Positions 25,697 to 34,259 of a stretch of 44,405 bases of DNA are shown here, piece after piece. The translations under genes and the position numbers were made by a program. How positions within the stretch are numbered: the first letter of the stretch is position 1; each line of letters begins with the position of its first letter. The notes beneath the pieces are model-generated. The model saw only the letters and a program-made list of their open reading frames with translations, ran no database searches and was not told where the DNA came from. Origin of the DNA: an uncultured Verrucomicrobiae bacterium (lineage in GTDB: Bacteria; Verrucomicrobiota; Verrucomicrobiia; Limisphaerales; J093); the NCBI GenBank assembly GCA_937946835.1, contig CALFAV010000022.1, positions 1 through 44,405 on the forward strand, in the 5' to 3' direction.

Positions 25697-26257
25697 ATGG
25701 CCAAAACACACAAATCGCTCAAAGGCTACCTGCTCCTGGACGGGGGCAATCTGCGCGGCTCCTGGTTTCATCGCACCGTGGTGCTGGTGTGCCAGCACGA
25801 TACCGACGGGGCGTTTGGGCTGGTGCTCAACCGCGACAGTGGCCGCAAGGTGGGCGACGCGCTTGTGGCCGACCTGCCCGAGCGGATCAAGGAACAAACG
25901 CTGTACATCGGCGGCCCGGTCCAGCCCACCGCGATGAGCTACCTCCACACCGACGACTACCTGCCCGACGCCAACGTCCTGCCCAACCTCAACGTGGGCC
26001 ATTCGCTGGACGAGTTGATCGAGCTGGGCGAGTCTTTCTCGCCAACCCAAAAAATCCGCCTCTTCGCCGGCTACGCCGGATGGAGTCCCGGGCAGTTGGA
26101 CGACGAGATCAAGCGCAAGGCCTGGCTGGTGCATCCCGCCTCGGTGCGTCTGGTGTTCGACGTGCCGCCCGCTGATCTGTGGCGGGTGGTGTTGCTGGAA
26201 AAAGGCCCGGGCTACGTCCTGCTGGCCCACTCGCCGGAGGATCCGTCGGTGAATTGA
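25697..26257 (+). CDS. YqgE/AlgH family protein (DUF179)
   Basis: A 186-residue cytoplasmic protein. Family motifs in order: GYLLLDGGNLRGSWFHRTVVLVCQ, DGAFGLVLNR, LYIGGPVQP, RLFAGYAGWSPGQLDDEI and KAWLVHPA. The length matches the family. AlgH was first tied to alginate regulation in Pseudomonas, but its general function remains unknown, and it often sits by yqgF (ruvX) or pyr genes; neither is adjacent here. The gap to the DUF167 gene (98 bp) holds nothing I can name. Confidence 0.93.
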   Translation: MAKTHKSLKGYLLLDGGNLRGSWFHRTVVLVCQHDTDGAFGLVLNRDSGRKVGDALVADLPERIKEQTLYIGGPVQPTAMSYLHTDDYLPDANVLPNLNVGHSLDELIELGESFSPTQKIRLFAGYAGWSPGQLDDEIKRKAWLVHPASVRLVFDVPPADLWRVVLLEKGPGYVLLAHSPEDPSVN

Positions 26258-26313
26258 CCGCCGGGTTGTTTCCGCCCGCAAGCCGGAGGGGGCGAACGCG
26301 CTCGCAGGAAGGT

Positions 26314-26388
26314 TGGTGCCAGGGGAGGGAATTGAACCCCCGACCAAGGGCTTATGAGTCCCCTGCTCTACCTCTGAGCTACCCTGGC
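26314..26388 (-). tRNA. tRNA with CAU anticodon (elongator Met, or Ile2 after lysidine modification)
   Basis: A cloverleaf folds on the minus strand. The acceptor arm pairs GCCAGGG with CCCTGGC, with encoded ACCA. The D stem is GCTC/GAGC and the anticodon loop CTCATAA (anticodon bases at 26354-26356). The T stem is GGGGG/CCCTC with loop TTCAATT. The anticodon stem has an A31-G39 mismatch, which is unusual. The three-G T stem and the TTGGTCG variable region resemble tRNA-Ile2 as much as elongator Met, so the identity is left open. It is not an initiator: the run of three G-C pairs next to the loop is absent and position 1 pairs with 72. Confidence 0.92.
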
Positions 26389-26391
26389 TCC

Positions 26392-26465
26392 TGGAGCGGG
26401 TGAAGGGAATCGAACCCTCGTCTCAGGCTTGGGAAGCCCGCGTTCTACCATTGAACCACACCCGC
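26392..26465 (-). tRNA. tRNA-Gly (CCC)
   Basis: A cloverleaf folds on the minus strand. The acceptor is GCGGGTG/CACCCGC with encoded TCCA, the D stem is GTTC/GAAC, and the anticodon stem CGGGC/GCCTG holds loop TTCCCAA, giving anticodon CCC. The T arm is GAGGG/CCCTT with TTCGATT. It precedes the CAU tRNA in transcription order with only 3 nt between them, so both come from one precursor. Confidence 0.95.
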
Positions 26466-26582
26466 ACTGCCGCAAGTAAGACCCAGGACACCGGCCGATG
26501 CAAGTGGGAACTGGGCCGCCGACCGGGGCGGCGGCCATCCCGATGCACTGGTCGCCGTCTTGGCTGTCGGAGAAAGGCGCCC

Positions 26583-26660
26583 GCCGGCTGCCAGCCGGCG
26601 TTACGGCAGATTGCCAATCTGCGCTACGCCGTTTTCCGCCGGCAGGAAAGCCGGCGCTCC
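26583..26660. repeat. cluster of REP-like palindromic elements (cluster D)
   Basis: Three consecutive hairpins lie in the 412-bp gap between the tRNA pair and the histidine kinase: GCCGGCT/GCC/AGCCGGC with GTTAC at 26583-26604; GCAGATT/GCC/AATCTGC with GCTAC at 26606-26627; GCCGGC/GCCGGC with GCTCC at 26638-26660. They share the 7-bp-stem, 3-nt-loop, GYTAC-foot design of the other clusters but use a GCC loop. The rest of the gap (26466-26582, 26661-26877) holds further GC-rich partial inverted repeats and no gene I can support. Confidence 0.82.
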
Positions 26661-26877
26661 GGCTCAGCGGCCACCGACTCGGCCGCCGTCGAGGGGGATG
26701 GCGTCTCGCTGCCCGGGTTACCGCCGCCGACGCCGCGGCGCCCTGCCGGCTTTCCGGCGACCACTCGGACCGCCCCGGACCCCGGCGGTCCGCGGGTGAA
26801 AAGCCCGGGGGTGAGGCCCGAAGTTGCTTCAAGATTGCCAAGCGCGGGGGCAACTGCGTAAAAGTAGATCGCAGGCA

Positions 26878-29562
26878 ATGGCAGGGCTTTTAACCAGTTT
26901 GCTGGCGGTTTCGGCCGTCGTCGCCATCGCACTGGCCTTCTGGGCTGTCAGTCGCACCCGGTTTCCCGGCAGCCAGCCGTTTGTGGGGCTGACGTTGGCG
27001 GCGGGGATCTGGTCGTTGGGCTACGGGGCCGAATTGTCCTCGGCCACGCTCGAGGCCATGGAGTTCTGGCTGGGGATCGAATACCTGGGCATCCCGTTTC
27101 TGGGGATTTGCTGGTTTTTCCTGGTGCGGGAGTTGACCGGCGAACCGCCCTTGTCTCAACGGAACTTGCTGGCCCTGCTGGGGCCGGGTGTGGTGCTGTG
27201 TCTGTTGGCCATCACCAACCGCTACCACCACGTGGTTCACACCGACCTGATGTTGAGCACCGCGGGGCCGGTGCCCCTGCTGCAGTTCCGTCGTGGCCCG
27301 GGCTACTGGTTGATTTGGTCGTACAACTGGGCCGGGGTGGTGGCGGGGATGGCGCTCTTGTGGCAGGCGCGGCAGTCCCTGGGCGTGGCTTTTCGCCGGC
27401 AGGCCACGGTGTTGGCTCTGGCGATCATTATTCCGGGCGTGGTGAACCTGGCCTACACCTTTGGGCTTCGGCCCTGGGGAGTGCTGGATTTGACGCCGTT
27501 CAGCTTCACGCTCTCCGGGATCATCCTCGCGTGGGGGGCGCTTCAGAGCGGCTTGTTTGACCTGATCGGCGTGGCGCGCTCCCGCGTGCTGGAGCAGATG
27601 CGGGACGGGGTCGTGGTGGGCGATGAACAAACCCGCGTGGTGGATTTTAATCCCCAGGCCACGAATCTGCTGGGCCCGCTCCGGGTCGGGCAATCGCTGG
27701 CCGAGTCGCCCGGAATCTGGCCGGAGTTGGCCGCCGCCATCCGCCGGGGTGAACCGGCGCGGTCGTGGAAAAGCGCCCGGGCGTCCGAGTCCACGGTGCT
27801 CGAAGCCACGCTGACCCCCCTGGGGCCGGAAACCCGCCGCCGCGGGCTGGTGGTGCTCTTGCACGACGTCACGGACTGGGTGCGGGTGCAGGCGGAACTG
27901 CAACGCCGGGAACGCCTGCTCACCGCGCTGGCCGACAGCGCCCGTGTGCTCTTGGAGACGCCTGAGCAGCCGAATGTTGCTGCCGTGGTGGAGGTGCTGG
28001 GCCGGGCCGCCGGCGCCGACCGGTGCTACGTGTTTCTCAACGAATACCGGGAGGACGGGGTCCTGTGCTGCTCGCAGGTGGCCGAGTGGTGTGCCCCCGG
28101 CGTGACCCCGCAGTTGAACAATCCGCAGCTCCAGCACTTTTCCTACGATGAATGGAATCTGACCTGGTGGCGCCAAACCTTGGAAGCGGGCAAGACCATT
28201 CACGCCCGCGTCGCGGACCTGCCGGCCCCGGAACGCGCCGTGCTGGAGCCGCAGCAAATCCGGGCCCTTCTGGTCTTTCCCCTCCAAACCGAGCGCGGCT
28301 TCGCCGGGTTCATCGGTTTCGACAACTGCCACAGCGAGCAGTTGTGGAGCAGCGTGGAACAGGAGTTCTTGCTCAATGCCTCGCTGAACCTGTCCCTGGC
28401 CCTGCGCCGCCAGCAGGTCGAGGAAGCGTTGCGTCAGTCGCAGAAGCTCGAGGTGGTGGGCCGGCTTTCCGCCGGGGTCGCCCACGACTTCAACAACCTG
28501 CTCCAGGTGGTCATCGGCTACGCGGAAGTGCTCCGGATCACCCCGCCCCCCGGAGAAGCCACGGCGCACGCGGTGGAGCAGATTTATCACGCAGCCCTGC
28601 GGGCCACCAACCTCACCCGCAAACTGCTCGCCTTCACCCGGCGCAGTCCCACCACCGGCTCGGGGTGCGATCTCAACGCCCAGCTCCGGGACCTGCACCC
28701 GTTGCTGGCGCGCCTGCTGCCGGAATCCATTCGCCTGGAGCTGCGCCTGGAAGCCGCGGTGCCGGCCATCGGCGTGCCCCCCACCCACCTGGAGCAGATC
28801 GTCTTCAACCTCGTCACCAACGCCCGGGACGCCATCACCGGCGCGGGCACCATCACCCTCAGCACCCGCAACCAGGACGTGGACCTCCCGCTGGCCAAGG
28901 CCCTGGAGCTGACTCCGGGCCGTTACACGGTGCTGCAGGTGGAAGACACGGGCCGGGGCATGGATGCGACGGTTCAGTCCCACCTCTTCGAGCCGTTTTT
29001 CAGTACCAAACCCTTCGGCAAGGGCGCCGGCCTGGGTCTGGCCACGGTGCACGGCCTGGTCCAGCAACACCACGGGCACATCACGGTCAACAGCGCCCCC
29101 GGCCGCGGCAGCCGCTTCACCCTGTTTTTCCCCACCGCCACGCCTCCGGCGGTGGCGCCGGCTCCCTCCACCCAGAACGGTCACGCCACGATCCTCGTCG
29201 CCGAGAGCAACGCCACCGTGCGCCGGCTCCTGAGCGAACTGTTCACCCGGGCCGGGTACAAGGTCTTGACGGCACCCGACGCGGAAACGGCCCTGGACCT
29301 GTTGCGTCGGCACCCCGCGACCGTGCATCTGTTGCTGAGCGAGGTGGTGGTCCCCCGCCTGGACGGGACCTCCCTGGTGCAGCGCGCCCGCCAGGAACGC
29401 CCGGGCCTGCCCGCCTTGCTGCTGAGCCGTTACCCGGAGGAGGAAGCCCCAACCTCGAATGAGGCATTGCCGCCCGATGTGCACTTGCTGGCCAAGCCGA
29501 TCCAACCCGAAGCACTGCTCGCCAAGGTGCAAGAGCTGCTCCGGATCCCGGCTCGGAGTTGA
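26878..29562 (+). CDS. membrane hybrid histidine kinase with degenerate receiver domain
   Basis: An 894-residue sensor kinase from the ATG at 26878. Residues 1-220 form about seven TM segments (His-kinase 7TM sensor type, beginning LLTSLLAVSAVVAIALAFWA). A PAS-like domain follows (near 235-345, MRDGVVVGDEQTRVVDFN), then a GAF-like domain (near 350-510, GFAGFIGFDN) and HisKA with phosphorylatable His536 in AHDFNNLL. The ATPase domain has N-box FNLVTNARDAI, G1 VEDTGRGMD and G2 GAGLGLATVHGLV. A C-terminal receiver (770-890) keeps the conserved Ser850 and Lys873, but the phosphoacceptor position is Glu822 (LLLSEVVVPRLDG) and the acidic pair is Glu776-Ser777. The receiver therefore probably cannot accept phosphate in the usual way. 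The next gene starts 33 bp downstream. Confidence 0.92.
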   Translation: MAGLLTSLLAVSAVVAIALAFWAVSRTRFPGSQPFVGLTLAAGIWSLGYGAELSSATLEAMEFWLGIEYLGIPFLGICWFFLVRELTGEPPLSQRNLLALLGPGVVLCLLAITNRYHHVVHTDLMLSTAGPVPLLQFRRGPGYWLIWSYNWAGVVAGMALLWQARQSLGVAFRRQATVLALAIIIPGVVNLAYTFGLRPWGVLDLTPFSFTLSGIILAWGALQSGLFDLIGVARSRVLEQMRDGVVVGDEQTRVVDFNPQATNLLGPLRVGQSLAESPGIWPELAAAIRRGEPARSWKSARASESTVLEATLTPLGPETRRRGLVVLLHDVTDWVRVQAELQRRERLLTALADSARVLLETPEQPNVAAVVEVLGRAAGADRCYVFLNEYREDGVLCCSQVAEWCAPGVTPQLNNPQLQHFSYDEWNLTWWRQTLEAGKTIHARVADLPAPERAVLEPQQIRALLVFPLQTERGFAGFIGFDNCHSEQLWSSVEQEFLLNASLNLSLALRRQQVEEALRQSQKLEVVGRLSAGVAHDFNNLLQVVIGYAEVLRITPPPGEATAHAVEQIYHAALRATNLTRKLLAFTRRSPTTGSGCDLNAQLRDLHPLLARLLPESIRLELRLEAAVPAIGVPPTHLEQIVFNLVTNARDAITGAGTITLSTRNQDVDLPLAKALELTPGRYTVLQVEDTGRGMDATVQSHLFEPFFSTKPFGKGAGLGLATVHGLVQQHHGHITVNSAPGRGSRFTLFFPTATPPAVAPAPSTQNGHATILVAESNATVRRLLSELFTRAGYKVLTAPDAETALDLLRRHPATVHLLLSEVVVPRLDGTSLVQRARQERPGLPALLLSRYPEEEAPTSNEALPPDVHLLAKPIQPEALLAKVQELLRIPARS

Positions 29563-29594
29563 ACCGCGGCACTCCCCGTTCACGCGCGCCCGGC

Positions 29595-30485
29595 ATGAGC
29601 CTCCCCCGACCCAACCCCTGGCGGCGCCGGCTCGGTCTGGGGCTGGTGCCCCTGGGCTTGTTCCTGCTGCTGCGCTGGTTTGAGCGGGCCACCGTGTATC
29701 AGCCCGCGCGCGCCTTGCGCTTGAGCGCGGCAACTCTCGGCCGGCTTTTTGAAGAGGTCACCTTCACGACGCGGGACGGCGCCCGCCTGCACGGCTGGTT
29801 TTTCCCCGCCGCGCCGGATTCACCCCTCCGCCACCTGGCGGTCCTGCACGCGCATGGCAACGCCGGCAACATCAGTCACCGGCTGGACGTGGCCGACGCC
29901 CTGCTGGCGAGCGGCGTGAACGTGCTGCTTTTCGACTACCGCGGCTACGGACGCAGCAGTGGTCGTCCCTCCGAAGAGGGCACCTACCGGGACGCCGAGG
30001 CGGCCCATGCCTGGCTGGTGGCGCGCGGCTTTGCCGCCACCCACCTCATCGCCTTCGGCGAATCGCTCGGCGGCGCCGTGGTCGCGGAGCTGGCCCTGCG
30101 CGCGCCCCTGGCCGGCCTGGTGCTCCAGAGCACGTTCACCAGCATTCCCGACCTGGGTGCGGAGCTGTTCCCCTTCCTGCCCGTGCGATGGTTGGCGCGC
30201 TGCCGCTACGACACCCTCGCCAAGCTGCCCCGTGTCCGGGTACCCGTGCTGATCCTGCACAGCCGGGAGGACACATTGGTCCGATTTGCCCATGCCGAGC
30301 GAAACTTCGCTGCGGCCAACCCGCCCAAACGACTGGTGGAACTGGCCGGGGACCACAACGACTTCCTCGATGTGGGTCGCGAACTGTTCCACAAGGGCAT
30401 CGCAAGCTGGCTGCGCGAACTGCCCGCCGCCCCCGCACCGGTGCCCGGACCGGAGACGTCCCCGCCGGGCAACTTCCCGCCCTGA
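29595..30485 (+). CDS. membrane-anchored alpha/beta hydrolase (ABHD13/BEM46-like)
   Basis: A 296-residue protein from the ATG at 29595; a TTG at 29559 overlapping the kinase stop is an alternative. An N-terminal TM anchor (LGLGLVPLGLFLLLRWF) precedes the hydrolase domain. Landmarks are LHAHGNAGNISHRL (oxyanion region), LLFDYRGYGRSSG, nucleophile Ser157 in GESLGG, Asp226 in HSREDTLV and His254 in GDHNDFL. This is the arrangement of the BEM46/ABHD13 family of peptidase- or lipase-like hydrolases, whose substrates are mostly unknown. It is co-oriented with the kinase and the aminotransferase. Confidence 0.88.
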   Translation: MSLPRPNPWRRRLGLGLVPLGLFLLLRWFERATVYQPARALRLSAATLGRLFEEVTFTTRDGARLHGWFFPAAPDSPLRHLAVLHAHGNAGNISHRLDVADALLASGVNVLLFDYRGYGRSSGRPSEEGTYRDAEAAHAWLVARGFAATHLIAFGESLGGAVVAELALRAPLAGLVLQSTFTSIPDLGAELFPFLPVRWLARCRYDTLAKLPRVRVPVLILHSREDTLVRFAHAERNFAAANPPKRLVELAGDHNDFLDVGRELFHKGIASWLRELPAAPAPVPGPETSPPGNFPP

Positions 30486-30523
30486 TTGCGTCGCGCGGGC
30501 GGCCCGGCGTAGGCTCGGACCGC

Positions 30524-31813
30524 TTGAACGCCACCGCTCTCTCCGCCCTGGGCCGGCGCACCGCGCCGCCCCCGATTTCGTGGCTGATGGCGCAGGTGCT
30601 CGCGCGGCCGCGGCTGATTTCGCTGGCCGCGGGGTTCACCGACGACGCCACCCTGCCGGTGAGCGAAACCCGCCGCGTGCTCGGCCGGCTGCTGGCGCGG
30701 CGCAGCACCGGCGAGCCGGCCCTGCAATACGGCTCGACCCCCGGTCTGCCGGCACTGCGGCGCCAGACCGCGGCGCGAGTGCGGGCGCAGGACGCCGCGG
30801 CGGGGGCGGAACGATTGCCCGAGGCGCGGTTCGATCCGGAGGCGGTGCTCATCACCCATGGCTCGCAGCAACTGCTCTACCTGGTGACCGAAGTGCTCTG
30901 CGACCCGGGCGACATCGTGCTGGTCGAGGATCCGACCTACTTCGTTTTCCTGGGCATCCTGCAAAGCCACGGGGTGCAAACCCGGGGTGTGGCGCTGGAG
31001 GCCGACGGACCGGACCTGTCCCGGTTGGCGGCCGTGCTGGACCGGCTGCGGCGCGCGGGGCGCCTGGACCGGGTGAAGCTGCTGTACCTGGTGAGTTACC
31101 ACCAGAACCCGACCGGCACGACCACCAGTTTCGCCAAAAAGGCCGCGATGCTGGAGCTGTTGCGGCATTACGAACGGCGGGCCGGGCATCCGATCTACCT
31201 GCTCGAAGACGCGGCCTACCGGGAGCTGCGCTTCGCCGGCCCGGATACCACCTCGGCGCTGGTCGCACCGGGTGGCGCGGCGCGGGTAATTTACGCCGGC
31301 ACGTACAGCAAGCCGTTCGCGACCGGCGTGCGGGTGGGCTTCGGCCTGTTGCCCGAGCCGGTGCGCCGCGTGGTGCTGCGCGTCAAGGGCAACCACGACT
31401 TCGGCACGTTCAGTCTGGGCCAGCATCTGCTGGCCGCGGCACTCGAGTCCGGGGTGTACGACCGGCACGTGGCCCGGCTGCGCGCCCGGTACGCGGCCAA
31501 GGCCGGCTGGATGCGCGCCGCGATGCGCCGCCATTTCCCACCCGCGGTGACCTGGGTCGAACCCCGGGGCGGGATGTACGTGTGGGCACGGCTGCCGCGC
31601 GGGGTGCACACCGGCCCCCGATCGGCGGTCTTTCAACGGGCGCTGAACGCGGACGTGCTGTACGTGCCGGGGCGGTTGTGTTACGCACCGGACCCCACGC
31701 GCCGGGCTCCGGACCACGAGCTGCGACTGAGCTTCGGCCACGCCGGCGAGCAGGCCATCCGGACCGGCCTCAGGCGGCTGGGCCGGGTATTGGCCGAGAC
31801 CTGTGGAAGCTGA
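30524..31813 (+). CDS. PLP-dependent aminotransferase, class I/II (MocR/2-aminoadipate-like)
   Basis: A 429-residue fold-type-I aminotransferase. The TTG at 30524 gives NATALSALGRRTAPPPISW followed by ARPRLISLAAGFTDD, matching the usual start of the 2-aminoadipate/aromatic aminotransferase group; an ATG at 30587 would remove this part. Motifs: LQYGSTPGLPALRR, ITHGSQQLLYLV, VLVEDPTYFVFLG, YHQNPTGTTTS, LLEDAAYRELRF and PLP-binding Lys263 in AGTYSKPFATGVRVG. No DNA-binding domain is attached. The substrate is not deducible; branched-chain, aromatic or aminoadipate amino acids are all possible. Confidence 0.88.
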   Translation: MNATALSALGRRTAPPPISWLMAQVLARPRLISLAAGFTDDATLPVSETRRVLGRLLARRSTGEPALQYGSTPGLPALRRQTAARVRAQDAAAGAERLPEARFDPEAVLITHGSQQLLYLVTEVLCDPGDIVLVEDPTYFVFLGILQSHGVQTRGVALEADGPDLSRLAAVLDRLRRAGRLDRVKLLYLVSYHQNPTGTTTSFAKKAAMLELLRHYERRAGHPIYLLEDAAYRELRFAGPDTTSALVAPGGAARVIYAGTYSKPFATGVRVGFGLLPEPVRRVVLRVKGNHDFGTFSLGQHLLAAALESGVYDRHVARLRARYAAKAGWMRAAMRRHFPPAVTWVEPRGGMYVWARLPRGVHTGPRSAVFQRALNADVLYVPGRLCYAPDPTRRAPDHELRLSFGHAGEQAIRTGLRRLGRVLAETCGS

Positions 31814-31949
31814 GGCGGGACGCGGCTGACTTTTTTTCGCGGCTCCGCCGAATCCGGGCCGGCAACGCCGCGGGGGGCGTCCCTGAATCCCGCTCCGCTC
31901 TACCCGGCTTCCCCGGTCGAACCAAAACAGATGGCCTGGGCCGGGCGCG

Positions 31950-32810
31950 TCACTTGACCAGTTGGTCCGCGTGCGGCTCGTGGTCGTTGTTCCAGCGGCG
32001 CAGGGCGGCGTCGCTTTTCTCGAAGAGCCTCGTGTGGTGAAGGGCCTCCGCGTGTCCGTCGCAAAAAACCACTTCGAAGCGGCCCCGATGGCGGGCTTCG
32101 GTGGCCCGCAGAATGCCCTCGCGGCCGCCGAAGCCCGGGGCGGTGGTGCGCAGCCAGGAATTAATGTCCAACCGGGAAAAGCCGGTGTAGGTGCTGGGGC
32201 CGTCAATGCCGTAGTAGGCCTTGAGCACCGGCGGAATGAGCCACATGAGGTTGGCGTCGCCCAGCGCGATCATGTCGGCGGGCCGGATCACCCGGGATTC
32301 GCGGATGGGTTCGACGGAGTCCCAGTTGTCCGGCTCGGTGAGGTAGCCGCCCAGGCCCAGGGGGCTGAAGGCGAACCGGGTGCCGTTGGCGTTGTAGCCG
32401 TAGCTGCCGAGCGGGTCGCCGATGTCCGTGCGCGCCAGGGTCAGCCCCTTGTAGGAGGGACAGCGGTAGAGGGCGTTGGTCCAGTCGTGCTGCGTGTAGG
32501 GCCGCAGCGCGTCGGGCCAGAAGCTGATCGGGATCAAAAACCCGTCCTGGTCGTAGGTGTAGATCGGGTAGGCGCGGTGGTCGTCCACGTACAGGCTCAG
32601 GGCAAGGCTGAGTTGCTTGAGGTTGCCCAGGCAGCGGGCCGTGCGACCGGACTCTTTGGCGGCCGTGAGCGCGGGCAGCAACAGCCCCACCAGCAGCGCG
32701 ATGAGGGCGATGACCACCAGCAGCTCGATCAAGGTGAACCCGTGGCGGCGCACCCGCCGGGACCGCGGCCCCGCGGGCGGCCGACCGGGTGCAATGGCCC
32801 GCCGGCGCAT
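31950..32810 (-). CDS. pseudopilin-like protein with H-X9-DG domain
   Basis: A 286-residue protein. An Arg-rich leader ends at the prepilin peptidase site [25 protein letters not shown], then [26 protein letters not shown] follows as in the DUF1559-type prepilin family of Planctomycetota and Verrucomicrobiota. Near the C-terminus His and Asp-Gly are nine residues apart ([12 protein letters not shown]), the H-X9-DG signature. Such proteins are numerous in these phyla and are presumed substrates or parts of a type II secretion-like system; their individual roles are unknown. It lies 8 bp downstream of the secreted protein gene on the same strand, so the two are probably an operon. Confidence 0.92.
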   Translation of the reverse strand: MRRRAIAPGRPPAGPRSRRVRRHGFTLIELLVVIALIALLVGLLLPALTAAKESGRTARCLGNLKQLSLALSLYVDDHRAYPIYTYDQDGFLIPISFWPDALRPYTQHDWTNALYRCPSYKGLTLARTDIGDPLGSYGYNANGTRFAFSPLGLGGYLTEPDNWDSVEPIRESRVIRPADMIALGDANLMWLIPPVLKAYYGIDGPSTYTGFSRLDINSWLRTTAPGFGGREGILRATEARHRGRFEVVFCDGHAEALHHTRLFEKSDAALRRWNNDHEPHADQLVK

Positions 32811-32818
32811 GGGGCGGC

Positions 32819-33973
32819 TCAGGGGAAGCCGACCACCCGGTAAAACCGGCTGGGCGCCCCGGGAGTGGCCGCCGCCGGGTCAATGAGGAAATTGCCCGTG
32901 GTGGGTGCCCCCAGCGGTTGCCAGTCGTTGGCCGCTGGGTTGGTGGTGTATTCCACCCGGTAGGTGCTCAAGCCCGAGCGCTTGTTCCAGGTGAGCAACG
33001 CCCCTTGCGGCCCCAGGGTAATGGTCAGACCCTCGATACGCGGCGGGGGCGGCGGCTGCGGGTCCGGGTGGTTGGTCTCGAACATCCGCAGCACGATGGC
33101 CGCGGTGGGGAAGTTGTCCGGCGGCGGTCCGGACTGGGATTGCTCGGAGGTGATTTGCACCACGATGCCGCGGCCGGGCCGCACCCAGTAGTAGTTGCGC
33201 ACGTAGGCCGTGCCGAAGTGCTCGTAACCGTTGCCCAGGTCCACGGCCAGGTCGTACTGGACCAGTTCGTTGATCCGCAGGCATTCGCCAAAGCCGATCC
33301 CCGGGCTGTTCACCACGCCAAAGGCGTCCACCTTGGCCGTGGCGGTGTAGGTGGTTTGCTGGGGCAGATCAAACAGCCCGCCCGGTTCCTCCTCGCCCCC
33401 GCCGCTGCCATCATCAAGGGTGAGCAGGTTGGTGTACACCGTGGTGCTGGTCCATTGATCGCCGAAGGAAATCGTCGCCGGGAAGTCGCGCAGCGGGGGA
33501 TTGAAGACACCGGCCGGCGGCTCCAGCCGGAACTTGATACCCAGCAAGTCAACCGCCCCGAGGCTGCTGTCCCAAAACCCCTGCACCACCCGACCACGGG
33601 CCGGGTCCTGGGTGAAAAAAAGCCAGGCCGGGCTTAACACCCCGGCTTCATCGCTTTTGCGCTCCACCACGGTGGCCCCGGGGAAATGCACGCTTTGCGG
33701 CGCCTCCGCCGCGGCCAAATAGTCGAACCGATAAATCACGTCGCGCGGGCCGACCAGGAAATTCCAAGCCTGGGGCTGGTTGCCGGCCTCGCCCAGCAGG
33801 CCCGACACGTCCACCGTGGTCCGGGGCGCGTTGGCGTGGGCGCGGAAGTACTGGCCGGGCTGGTTGAAAAAGTCCGACGCGGTGATGGTCACCGGCTCCT
33901 GAGCCAGGGCGCCCGCTGCCAGCCCCGCGATGAATCCTCCACCCCATTTTCGGATAAGTCTTTGGGCCTTCAT
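32819..33973 (-). CDS. secreted protein of unknown function with C-terminal W...FYR module
   Basis: A 384-residue predicted exported protein; the ATG at 33973 gives [25 protein letters not shown], a signal peptide. The body has beta-rich text ([31 protein letters not shown]) and an unusual acidic/Gly linker ([13 protein letters not shown]). After a Pro run ([12 protein letters not shown]) comes a fibronectin-like last domain ending in [14 protein letters not shown]...[12 protein letters not shown]. That last module resembles the C-terminus of the 19340-22660 protein. No enzymatic motif is seen. The pseudopilin gene follows 8 bp downstream. Confidence 0.85.
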   Translation of the reverse strand: MKAQRLIRKWGGGFIAGLAAGALAQEPVTITASDFFNQPGQYFRAHANAPRTTVDVSGLLGEAGNQPQAWNFLVGPRDVIYRFDYLAAAEAPQSVHFPGATVVERKSDEAGVLSPAWLFFTQDPARGRVVQGFWDSSLGAVDLLGIKFRLEPPAGVFNPPLRDFPATISFGDQWTSTTVYTNLLTLDDGSGGGEEEPGGLFDLPQQTTYTATAKVDAFGVVNSPGIGFGECLRINELVQYDLAVDLGNGYEHFGTAYVRNYYWVRPGRGIVVQITSEQSQSGPPPDNFPTAAIVLRMFETNHPDPQPPPPPRIEGLTITLGPQGALLTWNKRSGLSTYRVEYTTNPAANDWQPLGAPTTGNFLIDPAAATPGAPSRFYRVVGFP

Positions 33974-34112
33974 GGGTTTGCTTTCGCTTGATTGCTTCGA
34001 GCCTAGCCGAACGGCCCGGCATTTCAAACACCAAGCGCGCGGCTTTTTAACCACCCTGAAAAGCCATTCCCATGCCAGTCTGGGCTTCGCTGAAAACGAA
34101 GAGCGAGCGGCC

Positions 34113-34136
34113 GGCACCCCGGCCTTTGCCGGTGCC
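34113..34136. repeat. hairpin of a dispersed intergenic repeat type, upstream of recA
   Basis: GGCA-CC-CCGGC pairs with GCCGG-TGCC around a CTTT loop (9 bp with a 2-nt bulge). Read through, it encodes the phrase GTPAFAGAT, which I recall from spurious translations of intergenic repeats in many bacterial genomes. It lies in the 286-bp divergent gap between the secreted protein gene and recA. No T-run follows, so it is not an obvious terminator. Confidence 0.55.
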
Positions 34137-34210
34137 ACCGGCTGTGTCTCAGCGAATTTGAACGCATAAACCGCCCCCCGCTCACCCACGCCCCTGCTGC
34201 TGCCCCGTCA

Positions 34211-34239
34211 TTGACTTGGCGCCCCGGCCCGGTTAACTA
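34211..34239 (+). promoter_or_regulatory. candidate sigma-70-type promoter of recA
   Basis: TTGACT (34211-34216) is separated by 17 bp from TAACTA (34234-34239), 20 bp before the recA ATG. The -35 element matches the consensus at five of six positions; the -10 element is weak. I found no clear LexA-type palindrome in this gap, so DNA-damage control cannot be argued from the sequence. Confidence 0.4.
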
Positions 34240-34259
34240 CCCCTTCAAAGCAGAATCCT

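Noticed and set aside
30188..30523. 112-residue extension of the aminotransferase
   Set aside because: It overlaps the alpha/beta hydrolase gene in another frame and lacks aminotransferase character.
31814..31860. T7 run after the aminotransferase as a terminator
   Set aside because: The T-run lies inside a loose GGCGG/CCGCC pairing rather than after a stem.
34190..34259. LexA/SOS box upstream of recA
   Set aside because: GTTAAC is a 6-bp palindrome only; no spaced inverted repeat of a known LexA type is visible.
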